Below the pieces are notes generated by a model. The model was given only the letters and a program-made list of their open reading frames with translations, had not been told where the DNA came from and did not search any database. 64,000 bases of DNA. Source: JANMCE01 sp963791625. Lineage in GTDB: Bacteria > Actinomycetota > Acidimicrobiia > Acidimicrobiales > Ilumatobacteraceae. Positions 1 through 11,621 of the stretch are shown here, piece after piece. The position numbers and the translations under genes are program-made. Location of the stretch: positions 124,001 to 188,000 of the forward strand of contig CAWBTA010000016.1 in assembly GCA_963791625.1 (NCBI GenBank), read 5' to 3'. Position 1 is the first letter of the stretch; the number at the start of each line of letters is the position of its first letter.

Positions 1-1039
1 GACGATCATTGGCCGGGTAGTTCGGCACGCCCTCGTACATCACCTGGGTGGCGCCGTTGGCGAGCGGACCGTACACGATGTAACTGTGGCCGGTGATCCA
101 GCCGACATCGGCGGTACACCAGTACACGTCGGTCTCCGGGTGAAGGTCGAACACGTACTTGTGGGTGAAGGCCACCTGCGTCAAGTAGCCGCCAGTGGTG
201 TGCATAATGCCCTTGGGCTTGCCGGTGGTGCCCGAGGTGTAGAGGAGGAACAGCAGCTGCTCCGCGTCCATCGGCTCAGCCACACACTCGGCATCGGCTG
301 CGGCCATCAGCTCGTCGTACCAGTGGTCACGACCGGCCTGCATCTCGACCGCGTTGCCGCCGCGCTTCACGACGACAACTGCGGTGATCGTCGGCGTCGT
401 TGCCAGAGCCTCGTCGGCCGCTGCCTTCAGCGGAAAGACTTCGCCCCGGCGATAGCCGCCGTCGGCCGTAATCAAGACCTTTGCGGCGGCATCATTGATG
501 CGGTCGGACAGCGACTGCGCACTGAAGCCACCGAACACCACACTGTGGGCCGCGCCGATACGGGCGCAGGCCAGCATGGCGACTGCCGCCTCGGGGATCA
601 TCGGCAGGTAGATGTTGACGCGATCGCCCCGTTCGACGCCGAGGCCCTTCAGCACATTCGCGAACTTCTGCACCTCGGCCAACAACTCGGCGTAGGTGAT
701 GACTCGACTGTCACCTGGTTCACCTTCCCAGTAGATCGCCACCTTGTCGCCCTTGCCAGCCAGCACATGACGGTCGACGCAGTTGTGACTCACGTTCAGC
801 TGGCCGCCGGTGAACCACTTTGCGTAGGGCAGCTCCCATTCGCAAATGGTGTCCCACGGTTTCGCCCAGTCGAGCAGATCCTCGGCCTGACCGGCCCAGA
901 ACGCTTCGTAGTCCTGCGCTCCCTCGTCGTACATGGCGGTGTCGACGACGAGCGCGTGCTTCTTGAACGCAGCCGACGGCGGAAAGGTTCGGTTCTCCCA
1001 CTGCAGCGCGTCGATAGCGTGATCAGCCTGATCGGCCAT
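1..1039 (-). CDS. acsA: Acetyl-CoA synthetase, N-terminal part (cut by window edge)
   Basis: Reading from the ATG at 1039 gives about 346 codons that run off the left edge, so the C-terminal half is missing. The protein activates acetate to acetyl-CoA through acetyl-AMP in the cytoplasm. Seen: an N-terminal ACS segment (KWFTGGQLNVSHNCVDRH), the PMIPEAAVAMLACARIGA stretch and the adenylate-forming P-loop motif YTSGTTGKPKGIMHTTGG, followed by the TADVGWITGHSYIVYGPL core typical of acetate-specific members. The start has an AAGGGG Shine-Dalgarno-like sequence just upstream. It is divergent from the aquaporin gene across about 190 bases that hold no gene. Propionyl-CoA synthetase is the main alternative, since substrate-pocket residues lie beyond the window. 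Confidence 0.93.
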   Translation of the reverse strand, partial: MADQADHAIDALQWENRTFPPSAAFKKHALVVDTAMYDEGAQDYEAFWAGQAEDLLDWAKPWDTICEWELPYAKWFTGGQLNVSHNCVDRHVLAGKGDKVAIYWEGEPGDSRVITYAELLAEVQKFANVLKGLGVERGDRVNIYLPMIPEAAVAMLACARIGAAHSVVFGGFSAQSLSDRINDAAAKVLITADGGYRRGEVFPLKAAADEALATTPTITAVVVVKRGGNAVEMQAGRDHWYDELMAAADAECVAEPMDAEQLLFLLYTSGTTGKPKGIMHTTGGYLTQVAFTHKYVFDLHPETDVYWCTADVGWITGHSYIVYGPLANGATQVMYEGVPNYPANDR

Positions 1040-1225
1040 GTTTTCCCCTTGGCTCAGAACGTCAACAAGGTACCGGGCCTGCGCTGGCGAAGGAAAACGA
1101 ACCTCGCCACCGTTTTCAACAGACGCATGATCTTCTCCGAAAACACCGCTCCTGAATCTTTCGGACTAAAATCCGTGCAAAGCTAAGGACACCTACCCCA
1201 GCTTCTCGACCTTGGAGTCCATCTG

Positions 1226-1969
1226 ATGTCAGCACGGCGCATTTTTGCAGCCGAATTCATCGGCACCGCAGTTCTCATGCTGGGCGGACCGGGCAGTGCC
1301 GTTCTGGCCGCAACCGGTATCGGAGGCGCACTCGGCGTGTCGCTTGCGTTCGGCTTCACGCTCTTGATCCTGGCGTACGCCATCGGTCCGGTCTCGGGCT
1401 GTCACGTCAATCCGGCGGTCACCATTGCCATGTGGGCCGCCAAGAAGATCGACTCAGCGCTGCTGCTCCCGTATCTGCTCGCGCAGTTCCTCGGCGCGGC
1501 GTTCGGCGGCCTGTTGATCTATGGGATCGCCAAGGGTCAGAAGGGTTTCTCGTCCAGCCACAACTTCGCAGCGAACGGCTACGGTCGCTTCTCACCCGGG
1601 CGATTCGATCTGTCCGCTGCAGTGCTCGTTGAGATCGTGTTCACCGCCCTCTTGGTCTTTGTCGTGCTCTCCACCACCAAGAAGACGTTTCCTCGGGCGG
1701 CCAGCGGGCTGGCCGTTGGCATCACGCTTGCGCTCATTCATCTCGTCACGATTCCGGTGGACAACACGTCGGTCAACCCGGCTCGCAGCTTCGGTGCTGC
1801 GATCTTTTCGGGCACCGATGCGTTGAAGCAACTCTGGGTCTTCATTGTCTTCCCAATCATCGGCGCGTTCGTTGGTCTGCTCGCCTGGTTGGCTGTAGAC
1901 GATGCCCGCTTGGAGGACACCCGGCTGGATACACACGTTGCCGAGGCAGCGCGTGACCTCGTGACCTGA
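1226..1969 (+). CDS. aqpZ: Aquaporin, AqpZ-type water channel
   Basis: A 247-residue MIP-family channel, the usual size for the family, with six hydrophobic segments and two NPA boxes (residues 62-64 in HVNPAVT and 184-186 in SVNPARSFG). The selectivity-filter pattern fits water-specific AqpZ rather than GlpF: Phe near 42, His172 in IHLVTIPV, Thr181 and Arg187. It should carry water across the inner membrane in both directions and relieve osmotic stress. The C-terminus is a short charged cytoplasmic tail (DDARLEDTRLD). It stands alone between acsA and the GGDEF/EAL gene; only 20 bases separate it from the latter, so the two may share a transcript. Solute specificity is inferred from filter residues only. 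Confidence 0.93.
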   Translation: MSARRIFAAEFIGTAVLMLGGPGSAVLAATGIGGALGVSLAFGFTLLILAYAIGPVSGCHVNPAVTIAMWAAKKIDSALLLPYLLAQFLGAAFGGLLIYGIAKGQKGFSSSHNFAANGYGRFSPGRFDLSAAVLVEIVFTALLVFVVLSTTKKTFPRAASGLAVGITLALIHLVTIPVDNTSVNPARSFGAAIFSGTDALKQLWVFIVFPIIGAFVGLLAWLAVDDARLEDTRLDTHVAEAARDLVT

Positions 1970-1989
1970 GGCGCGGTAGACAAGCACTC

Positions 1990-4416
1990 GTGATGCCCGG
2001 CACCACTCGAGATCGTCAGGCCGGACACCCGCGCCTGATCGAGCTTGTGCGCGTCGCCCAGGCCATCACCCGTGGGCAGGCCGAAATCGTCACGGTTGTT
2101 GGTGACCACGCCGTGGTTATGGCATCGCTCGGACGAAATATTCTGCAACCGCGATCGTTCCTCGAGAGTGAGCGGCGACTCCTTCGGGCCGACAGCGACT
2201 ACATCCCGGCCGAACAGTCGTCGAGTTTCGCGGCGCGCTCCGGGAACGGCGAGCTGGTCGCAATGCTCACGCTTGTCCCCGAGCCAGCACCCGAAACAGT
2301 CGAGGGGCTTCAATCGGTTACCCGGCTGATTGCCGACTTCTTCGATCGAGACGACGCCCCGCCGACCGTTGAGCACGACACCGCGCTGTTGGAAGCCTTA
2401 CGAGATCCGGTCCTGGTCGTTGATGGTTCATTTGTCATTCGTTACGCCAGCTCCGGAGTAGCGGCGCTGCTCGGTCGCACGCCGAAAGAGCTCAAGGACC
2501 GAAGTGCCGGCGACTTTGTGCACGAGGATGACCTGCACCGAGCCATTGACGCCTTTGACCGGTTAGCGGGTGGACGAGAGGCCTACCGGTCCGTACTACG
2601 GCTGCGGCATGGGTCCGGCGAGTACGTGCGTATCGAGATCACGGGCAGCGACCGACTGGCCGACCATCGCATCCAAGGCATCGTGCTCTCGCTGCGAAGC
2701 GGCGACCATGACCTCGAGCTCGAAGACTCCCTCGAGCGAGAGCGGAGCCTGTTGGCCGCCATTCTCGATCAGCTCCAAGAGGGCGTGATCGCCACCGATC
2801 CGCTCGGCAAGCCCACGGTGGTGAATCAGGCAGCCAAGTACCTCCACGGCCTGCCCCGATCCACCAACGCAAGCGGGCTGAGCGCGCATGATCTGGCATT
2901 GTTCGATGCCGATCATCGACCCGTTCACCCGAACGACCACCCCATCACGCGGGTGCGCGCCGGTGAGCACATCAGCGCCCATCACTTCACGTTGCATGCC
3001 GCGGACGGATCGCTTCGACATGTGCTCGTGAGCGGTCGGCCGGTGATCAATGCGCAGGGCGAACAGGTTGCCTCGGCCTTGGCCTATCACGACGCAACCG
3101 AGGCACAACTCACCGAGGGCAGCCTTCGGGACCGGGCGATGCATGACCCGCTGACCGGCCTCGCCAATCGCCAACAGCTTCGCGAGCGAATGGTGAAACT
3201 GGCGACGGGTCCGACCGAGACGCAACTCGGGGTGTGCTTCATTGACCTTGACGGTTTCAAGCTGGTGAACGACACCTACGGTCACGCCGTCGGTGACGAA
3301 GTGTTACGAACGGCCGCTCGTCGACTCGCCGCCGAACTGCGGCCGTCGGACCTGCTCGCCCGCTTCGGAGGCGACGAATTCGTGGCCCTGCTCACCGGTG
3401 CCCCCGACACCTTCACCGCCCTCGCCATCGCGGAGCGGCTCCGCCGCACCATCGCCCGGCCATTCGTCGTCGATGGAAACATTGTCACCCTCTCGGCATC
3501 GATGGGACTGGCGATGGCCCCTTCCAGAGGCATGAACGAAGACGCTCTCCTCCGCTCCGCCGACGTGGCGCTCTACACGGCCAAGGCCGCCGGGAAGAAC
3601 CGCGTCGAATTGTTCGACGACCATCTCGCCAGCGCGGCGCGGGATCAGCAACGCCAGTGGGAATTCCTCAAAGGCATGCTCGACAACGGCGGATTGTCCT
3701 TGCATTTTCAACCTGCATTCGAGATCGCTAGCGGACGGATTCTCGGTATCGAAGCGCTCGCTCGCTGCCGTGGTACCGACGGTAAGTTGATCGGTCCGTC
3801 GTCCTACATGAAGGCGGCCATCGCTTCGGGTCTGGTGTGCGAACTTGATCGACAGGCATTCGTGTTGGCGTGCAAGGCAGCAGCGCTGCTTCGCGACGAG
3901 TTCCCGGCTCGCGTCGTACCGATCGCGTGCAACTTCGCCAGTCTCAGCGTGGCGCAACCGGGCTTCGCTGAGGAGCTACTCGACGTCATTCAGCGTTTCG
4001 GGCTGACCACAAACCGCGTGTGCGTTGAGATTGCCGAGAGTACTGCGTTTGAGCTGTCTGCCTCGGCCAACAGCGCACTGCGTCGGCTGACCGATCAGGG
4101 TGTGAGCCTTATTCTTGATGACTTCGGCACCGGCTACGGCTCGCTGGTACACCTTCGTGAGCTCCCGCTGATTGCCGTGAAACTCGATCGCTCGTTTCTT
4201 AACCAACTCGGTGAACATAGCGCCGAACAGGTAGTGGCCGAGGCCGTCGTGAAGCTCGCACAAACGCTCACCCAGATCGTCGTGGCCGAAGGCATCGAGA
4301 CCGAGGAACACCTGCAGCAGGCGCAGGCGGTGGGCTTCCAGGTAGCCCAGGGTTACCACTTCACACCTCCTGTGGCGCTGCCCGAGCTGCTCGACCTTCT
4401 CCATTCGTCACCCTGA
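1990..4416 (+). CDS. PAS-PAS-GGDEF-EAL cyclic-di-GMP enzyme
   Basis: An 808-residue cytoplasmic signalling protein. Order: N-terminal region of about 125 residues that looks like a degenerate GAF domain, PAS 1 (about 130-240), PAS 2 (about 255-370), diguanylate cyclase domain (about 378-545) and EAL phosphodiesterase domain (about 555-800). GGDEF is intact at 460-464, and RPSD sits five residues before it as an inhibitory I-site. The EAL motif is at 588-590, with NFAS, CVEIAES, DDFGTGY (Asp710/711), the KLD lysine, VAEGIET and QGY, so catalytic residues for both c-di-GMP synthesis and breakdown are present. There is no membrane segment. The start is GTG or the next codon, ATG. The input signal is unknown; no heme- or flavin-binding signature was recognised in either PAS domain. 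Confidence 0.93.
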   Translation: MMPGTTRDRQAGHPRLIELVRVAQAITRGQAEIVTVVGDHAVVMASLGRNILQPRSFLESERRLLRADSDYIPAEQSSSFAARSGNGELVAMLTLVPEPAPETVEGLQSVTRLIADFFDRDDAPPTVEHDTALLEALRDPVLVVDGSFVIRYASSGVAALLGRTPKELKDRSAGDFVHEDDLHRAIDAFDRLAGGREAYRSVLRLRHGSGEYVRIEITGSDRLADHRIQGIVLSLRSGDHDLELEDSLERERSLLAAILDQLQEGVIATDPLGKPTVVNQAAKYLHGLPRSTNASGLSAHDLALFDADHRPVHPNDHPITRVRAGEHISAHHFTLHAADGSLRHVLVSGRPVINAQGEQVASALAYHDATEAQLTEGSLRDRAMHDPLTGLANRQQLRERMVKLATGPTETQLGVCFIDLDGFKLVNDTYGHAVGDEVLRTAARRLAAELRPSDLLARFGGDEFVALLTGAPDTFTALAIAERLRRTIARPFVVDGNIVTLSASMGLAMAPSRGMNEDALLRSADVALYTAKAAGKNRVELFDDHLASAARDQQRQWEFLKGMLDNGGLSLHFQPAFEIASGRILGIEALARCRGTDGKLIGPSSYMKAAIASGLVCELDRQAFVLACKAAALLRDEFPARVVPIACNFASLSVAQPGFAEELLDVIQRFGLTTNRVCVEIAESTAFELSASANSALRRLTDQGVSLILDDFGTGYGSLVHLRELPLIAVKLDRSFLNQLGEHSAEQVVAEAVVKLAQTLTQIVVAEGIETEEHLQQAQAVGFQVAQGYHFTPPVALPELLDLLHSSP

Positions 4417-4426
4417 CGACCAGGTT

Positions 4427-5422
4427 CTACGCCAGCCATTCAGCCACGGTGAACGCACCCAGGCCGTCTGGGTCGCTCAGCGCTTCGGCCTCCCGGACGC
4501 GGCTGCGAGCCTTAAGCGCAGCGAGGTCGCCAATGGCGCTGCGCTCGGCCCAGATAGCCCGGCCCTCGGCGACGAAGTCGTCGATGCCGTGCAGCGCCAG
4601 CCATTGTGCTTGGGTGCGCACGGCATCGGGCAAGGGCAGTTGATCGAGCGCGACCTCGCAGGTGATGTCCTGCTCGCCAACTGCTTTCAGATAGTGCTCA
4701 CCGCGCTCATGCTGGCGATACGTACGTAGCCATTCACGCCAGGGTCGCGTCGACATCGACGCGGTGGTGGAGCAGTAGTCGAACACGACCACGCGACCTC
4801 CCGATATCAACCGGCGCCGGGCATCCTGCAGCCAGGCCGCGGCTTGTCCCTGTCGTGGGGCACGGGCGCCGTGGGTGGGTCGCTTCACAAGCGCCGCGGG
4901 AAGCTGATCGGTCGAGCGGAGCGTTTCGGTGAACCGGCCGTCAGGTTCCTGCGTGATCCACGCTTCGCGCCATGCGCCGTCGTACACGAGAAGGTCAAAC
5001 GCGATGTTGTCCAGCAACTCGTTGGCGAGCACAATCGACACCGGTTCATCAGGCATCTCGGCCGATGACCGGAGTGCCGGGCCAGCCGGATGGTTCTCGC
5101 GTTGCACGGTCGATCGCTCCACCATCAGGAACGTGAGCGCGTCGAGACAACGTGGTTGCGCGGCGATAACGGCACGTCCGAGTGTGCCCGGCCCGGCACC
5201 AGCCTCCACGACTCGGTACGCGGCGGGCCGACCCAATTCGTCCCACCACGTATCGAGGGCGCGGGCGACAACGGTTCCGAACAAGGGGCCAACCTCTGGT
5301 GAGGTAAGAAAGTCGCCGCGGCGACCGGCGCGCCCGCCGGTTGCGTAGAAGCCGCGCTCGCCGTAGAGGGCCGCTTCGAGAAAAGTCGAGAAGGGGACCG
5401 GCTCAGCCGGTCCGGGGGTCAC
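4427..5422 (-). CDS. MidA/NDUFAF7-like SAM-dependent methyltransferase (DUF185)
   Basis: A 331-residue class I methyltransferase of the DUF185/MidA family. Seen: the N-terminal family signature ALYGERGFYATGG and RGDFLTSPEVGPLFG, the SAM-binding loop VEAGAGPGTLGRA (about 72-84), then ANELLDNIAFDLL and a VVFDYCS strand. The mitochondrial member NDUFAF7 dimethylates an arginine of the NuoD homologue NDUFS2 during complex I assembly. Its GTG start overlaps the nuoN stop by four bases (GTGA), so it is translationally coupled as the last gene of the 11-gene nuo operon. That context supports an assembly role here, but bacterial substrates are not established. It converges on the GGDEF/EAL gene with 10 bases between the stops. 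Confidence 0.85.
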   Translation of the reverse strand: MTPGPAEPVPFSTFLEAALYGERGFYATGGRAGRRGDFLTSPEVGPLFGTVVARALDTWWDELGRPAAYRVVEAGAGPGTLGRAVIAAQPRCLDALTFLMVERSTVQRENHPAGPALRSSAEMPDEPVSIVLANELLDNIAFDLLVYDGAWREAWITQEPDGRFTETLRSTDQLPAALVKRPTHGARAPRQGQAAAWLQDARRRLISGGRVVVFDYCSTTASMSTRPWREWLRTYRQHERGEHYLKAVGEQDITCEVALDQLPLPDAVRTQAQWLALHGIDDFVAEGRAIWAERSAIGDLAALKARSRVREAEALSDPDGLGAFTVAEWLA

Positions 5423-6918
5423 GGCTTGACGGACCCGACGAGACGGGAAAGGTCACCGAAGCGAAGCACCACGTTGGGGATGATGCCGAGGGCAAGTGTG
5501 GCCAGCACCGTGATGCCGAGAGCCGCAGTGAGCGCCTGAGGCACCTTGATGGGGAGGGTGTCGCCGTCGGGCGCAGGGTTCATCCACATCTCACGCATGA
5601 GCTTGCCGTAGTACGCGAACGCAATGACCGAGTTGACGGCACCGATGCCGGCCAGCACGGCCCCCCATGCGCCACCGGCGGAGAGCACAGCTTTGAACAC
5701 ACCGAGCTTGGCAAAGAAGCCACCGGTGGGCGGAATTCCGGCCAGCGAGGCGAGGAAGATCGTCATGGCAACGGCCAGGCCGGGGGCGTAGCTGAACAGC
5801 CCGCCGAAGCCGGCCATGTCGCCGCGACGGGTCTTGCGGGTGACGGCCAGGATCACGCCGAACGCGCCGAGGTTGGTGGCGGCGTAAAAGGCGAGGTAGC
5901 TCACCATTGAGGTGATGACTTCGGTGCCAGCGTTGTGGCCCAGGGCGAGCGGCATGAGGATAAAGCCACCCTGGGCAACCGACGAATAGGCGAACATGCG
6001 CACCACGTTGGTTTGGCGCAGCGCCACCAGGTTGCCGAGCGTCATGGTGAGGGCGGCCAGAACCCAGAACAGCGGTTGCCAGATGCGCCACGCACCGGGG
6101 AAGCCAAGCAGCACCAGTTCCATGAGAGCTACGAAACCGGCAGCCTTGGAGGCAACCGACAAGAACGCCGTGACGGGCGTGGGTGCACCTTCGTAGACAT
6201 CGGGGGCCCACGTATGGAACGGCACGGCCGAAACCTTGAAGGCGAACCCGACCACGATGAAAACGACGGCCAGGGCGATGAGCGCCGTGTCTCCGGCGTC
6301 GTTGACCTTGGCCGAAATGTCGGTGAGCAGAGTTGAACCGGCCAGGCCGTAGAGCAGCGACATGCCGTAGAGCATCACAGCAGAGGCGAACACGCCGAGC
6401 AGGAAGTACTTGAGGCCGGCCTCGTTGCTCTTGAGGTCACGCTTCTTCCACGCGGCCAGCATGTAGGCGGGGATGGACAGGAACTCGAGCGCCACGAAGA
6501 TGCTGATGAGGTCGCGAGACGACGCCATCATCATCATGCCGAGGATGGAGCTAAGCAGCAGCACCCAGTACTCACCCTGGTAGTAGCCACCTTCATCGAG
6601 GTACGTCGAAGACAGAAGCACGACGACGTATCCGGCGATGACGAAAAGTGCTTTCAGAATCAACGAAAAGTTGTCGACCACATAAGCGCCGCCGAACATG
6701 GTGCGATCGGCACCGTTCACGGCGAGCGTGATGATGGGCAACATGGTGGCGAGCAAGCCGATACCGGCCAGCGACGAGGTGACCCACTTGCGATGTTCGG
6801 GGATGAAAAGGTCAGCCAGCAGCACGCCGCAGATCACGACGGCCAGCACGATCTCGGGCGCCAGGGCGTGGTAGTCGAGAACCGGTCGAACCCAGTTGGC
6901 GGCAGCGGCGAGCAGCAT
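5419..6918 (-). CDS. nuoN: NADH-quinone oxidoreductase subunit N (11-gene operon)
   Basis: A 499-residue antiporter-like membrane subunit of complex I, with about 14 hydrophobic segments. The conserved proton-channel glutamate lies in DLISIFVALEFLSIPAYML, and lysines occur in the expected helix (AFKVSAVPFHTWAPDVYEGAP). It forms one of the three proton channels of the membrane arm. It follows nuoM with a 3-base gap and ends in a GTGA overlap with the MidA-like gene. Its length is normal for the family (about 480-500). A second, clearly different nuoN lies at 34309-35826. Confidence 0.96.
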   Translation of the reverse strand: MLLAAAANWVRPVLDYHALAPEIVLAVVICGVLLADLFIPEHRKWVTSSLAGIGLLATMLPIITLAVNGADRTMFGGAYVVDNFSLILKALFVIAGYVVVLLSSTYLDEGGYYQGEYWVLLLSSILGMMMMASSRDLISIFVALEFLSIPAYMLAAWKKRDLKSNEAGLKYFLLGVFASAVMLYGMSLLYGLAGSTLLTDISAKVNDAGDTALIALAVVFIVVGFAFKVSAVPFHTWAPDVYEGAPTPVTAFLSVASKAAGFVALMELVLLGFPGAWRIWQPLFWVLAALTMTLGNLVALRQTNVVRMFAYSSVAQGGFILMPLALGHNAGTEVITSMVSYLAFYAATNLGAFGVILAVTRKTRRGDMAGFGGLFSYAPGLAVAMTIFLASLAGIPPTGGFFAKLGVFKAVLSAGGAWGAVLAGIGAVNSVIAFAYYGKLMREMWMNPAPDGDTLPIKVPQALTAALGITVLATLALGIIPNVVLRFGDLSRLVGSVKP

Positions 6919-6921
6919 CGG

Positions 6922-8472
6922 TCAGCCTCCGACCGAGTCTTTGACGATCTTGGCGATGTTCACGATGGACGGGTCGATCACCTTGAACATCAAACTCGGC
7001 AGCACACCGAGCACGATGATGCCGATGATGAGCGGCGTCCATGCCAGATACTCGGGCATGTGCATGTCGCTAATTGCGTGGCCGTGATAGCCGTCCTTGA
7101 ACTCTTCGGTGGGCTCACCAAACGCCACTCGCTGCAGGAGCCACAGAAGATACGCAGCGGCCAGCACCGTGCCGATAGCCGCGATCACCATGAGGGTGCG
7201 GAACAACGGCACCGAGAGCCCTTCGGCCGGCTGGTATGCAGAGAGAATGGCGGGGAACTCACCCCAGAACCCAGCCAACCCAGGCAGGCCAAGCGAGGCC
7301 ATGGCGCACAGGCCGAGCAGCCAGCCCATGTGCGGCGCTTGCGTGAGCAGGCCACTGAGCCGCTTGATTTCGAGGGTGTGGTAGCGGTCCTTGACCGAAC
7401 CAGCGATGAAGAACAACATGCCGGTGATCAGGCCGTGAGCGACCATGCCGAACATGGCGGCCGAGATGCCGAAGTTGGTGAGCGTTGCGATGCCGAGCAT
7501 CACAAAGCCCATGTGCGCAACCGACGAGAACGCGATGAGGCGCTTCATGTCGGTTTGGGCCAAGCAGCCAAGCGCGCCGTAGATGATGCCGATGACCGCC
7601 AGGATGGCGATGACCGGTGCCCACCACTTGGCGGCCTCGGGCAGAATCGGGATGGCGAAACGCACAAAACCGAACGTACCGAGCTTCAGCAGGATGGCGG
7701 CCAGAATGACCGAACCCTGCGTTGGCGCCTGCGTGTGGGCATCGGGCAGCCAGGTGTGGAACGGGAACATCGGCACCTTCACGGCAAGGCCAAGCGCCAT
7801 GGCGCCGAAGATCCAGAGTTGCACGTTGTGATCGATAGCCCCGGCGTGCGCCATGAGGTATTCGATGGAGAAGCTCTCGGCACCGGTCTTGAAGAACAGG
7901 GCGAGGAAACCAAGCAGCATGAACGCTGAACCGAACAGTGTGAACAAGAAGAACTTCAGCGACGCGTACTGGCGGTTCTCGCCACCCCACACGCCGATCA
8001 TGAAGTACATCGGGAGCAGCACGATTTCGAAGAACACGAAGAATAAGATGAGATCCTGCGCCACGAACACGCCGTTCATGCCGACCTCGAGCACGAGCAT
8101 CAGGATGAGGAACGCTTTGGGGTTGCCCGGGTCGGGGATGTGGTTCCACGAGTAGATCATCACCAAAACCGTGATGACCATCGACAGCAGGAACAGCGGC
8201 AGACCGAGTCCATCGAGGCCGATGATGTAACGGGCCTTAATGACCGGGATCCAGCTGGTGTCAACGTGGAACTGCTGCAGCCCGGCCTTGCTGTAGTCGA
8301 ACTTGAACGCAATGACTATGCCGACCACGAGGGTCGCCACTGACGTCGCAAGCGCGACCGCCTTCTGAAAGTACTCATCCTTCTTCGGAATGAAGATCAT
8401 GAGAAGTACTCCGAGCAGCGGCAGGAAGATCCCGACGTTGAGGAGGGTGTTGTTGCTGGTGAGGTGCTCCAT
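6922..8472 (-). CDS. nuoM: NADH-quinone oxidoreductase subunit M (11-gene operon)
   Basis: A 516-residue antiporter-like subunit of complex I. I start it at the ATG at 8472 (MEHLTSNNTLLNVGIFL), which has GGAAAG six bases upstream; the open frame continues farther upstream, but that part is arginine-rich, overlaps the end of nuoL and is not NuoM-like. The TM5 glutamate is in LILFFVFFEIVLLPMYF and the broken-helix proton path in VKVPMFPFHTWLPDAHTQAP. It is predicted to pump protons in the membrane arm. It lies 23 bases after nuoL, the largest gap in this operon, and 3 bases before nuoN. Confidence 0.95.
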   Translation of the reverse strand: MEHLTSNNTLLNVGIFLPLLGVLLMIFIPKKDEYFQKAVALATSVATLVVGIVIAFKFDYSKAGLQQFHVDTSWIPVIKARYIIGLDGLGLPLFLLSMVITVLVMIYSWNHIPDPGNPKAFLILMLVLEVGMNGVFVAQDLILFFVFFEIVLLPMYFMIGVWGGENRQYASLKFFLFTLFGSAFMLLGFLALFFKTGAESFSIEYLMAHAGAIDHNVQLWIFGAMALGLAVKVPMFPFHTWLPDAHTQAPTQGSVILAAILLKLGTFGFVRFAIPILPEAAKWWAPVIAILAVIGIIYGALGCLAQTDMKRLIAFSSVAHMGFVMLGIATLTNFGISAAMFGMVAHGLITGMLFFIAGSVKDRYHTLEIKRLSGLLTQAPHMGWLLGLCAMASLGLPGLAGFWGEFPAILSAYQPAEGLSVPLFRTLMVIAAIGTVLAAAYLLWLLQRVAFGEPTEEFKDGYHGHAISDMHMPEYLAWTPLIIGIIVLGVLPSLMFKVIDPSIVNIAKIVKDSVGG

Positions 8473-8495
8473 GGTCTTTCCGCTGGCTCCCTGGG

Positions 8496-10796
<2,301 letters not shown>

Positions 10797-10802
10797 GGTC
10801 GA

Positions 10803-11105
10803 TCAGCCCTTCATCTCGGACATCTCGTCCAGCGAAATGGAACGACGGTTCCGGTAAATGAGCAACACGATGGCCAGGCCAACGGCCACTTCGGCTGCAG
10901 CAACGGCGATGACGTAAAGCGAGAACACCTGACCAGCGACATCGCCCCCGTGGCGCAGTGAGAACGCCAGCAGGTTGATGTTGACCGAGTTCAAGATGAG
11001 CTCGATGGACATCAAGACCATCACGCCGTTCTTGCGGGCGATGACCCCGTACACACCGATGCAGAACAGGGCCGCGCCGAGGAGAAGAAACTCATTGAGC
11101 AGCAT
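10803..11105 (-). CDS. nuoK: NADH-quinone oxidoreductase subunit K (11-gene operon)
   Basis: A 100-residue membrane protein with three hydrophobic helices, the standard size for NuoK. Both conserved membrane glutamates needed for coupled proton transfer are visible: one in LMSIELILNSVNINLLAFS and one in VIAVAAAEVAVGLAIVLL. It lies between nuoJ (3-base gap) and nuoL (6-base gap), the usual order. It is part of the proton-translocating membrane arm. The paralogue at 39286-39603 has the same two glutamates but differs elsewhere, so the two copies are not a recent duplication. Confidence 0.96.
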   Translation of the reverse strand: MLLNEFLLLGAALFCIGVYGVIARKNGVMVLMSIELILNSVNINLLAFSLRHGGDVAGQVFSLYVIAVAAAEVAVGLAIVLLIYRNRRSISLDEMSEMKG

Positions 11106-11108
11106 GGG

Positions 11109-11621
11109 TCAGTCCCTTCGAGCCAGAACGATGGCGCCAACGGCTGCGGCGGTGAGCACGAGTGAGAGCGCCCAGAACGGAAGAGCGTACTGACCGAAGA
11201 TGGCGTCGGCGACGCGCTCGGTTGATACCGGCGTGACGTCTGGGAGTTGCTCTGCGTGGAAGCTGTTGATGAGCACGTAGCCAAGGGTTCCGGCCATGAT
11301 GAGCGCCACGATTGCGGCCGAGGCGCGGCTCTTGTTGTCGGTGTCGGCACCTTTGCCGATTTGGGAGCGGGTGAGCATGGTTCCGAACAGAAACAGCACC
11401 ATGACCGCGCCGATGTACACCAGCACCTGGGTGACGGCCACGAACTCGGCCGCCAGCATGATGTACTGCGCAGCAGCACCAGCCAGCACAATGACCAGCC
11501 ACAGCGCAGCGTGCACCACGTTCTTGGTGGTGACCACGCGCACCGCAGCGACCAGCATCAAGAGCGCAAGGATGCCGAAGCTGACCTGCTGACCGATGTT
11601 GTAGGAGATCGCCAGCATCAC
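11109..11621 (-). CDS. nuoJ: NADH-quinone oxidoreductase subunit J (11-gene operon)
   Basis: A 170-residue membrane subunit with five predicted helices. The TM3 signature is visible in EFVAVTQVLVYIGAVMVLFL, whose rotation couples quinone reduction to proton pumping in known complex I structures. The start overlaps the nuoI stop by four bases (ATGA) and nuoK follows after 3 bases. The segment between the third and fourth helices is polar and variable (TRSQIGKGADTDNKS). It is standard in length and position. Confidence 0.94.
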   Translation of the reverse strand: MMLAISYNIGQQVSFGILALLMLVAAVRVVTTKNVVHAALWLVIVLAGAAAQYIMLAAEFVAVTQVLVYIGAVMVLFLFGTMLTRSQIGKGADTDNKSRASAAIVALIMAGTLGYVLINSFHAEQLPDVTPVSTERVADAIFGQYALPFWALSLVLTAAAVGAIVLARRD

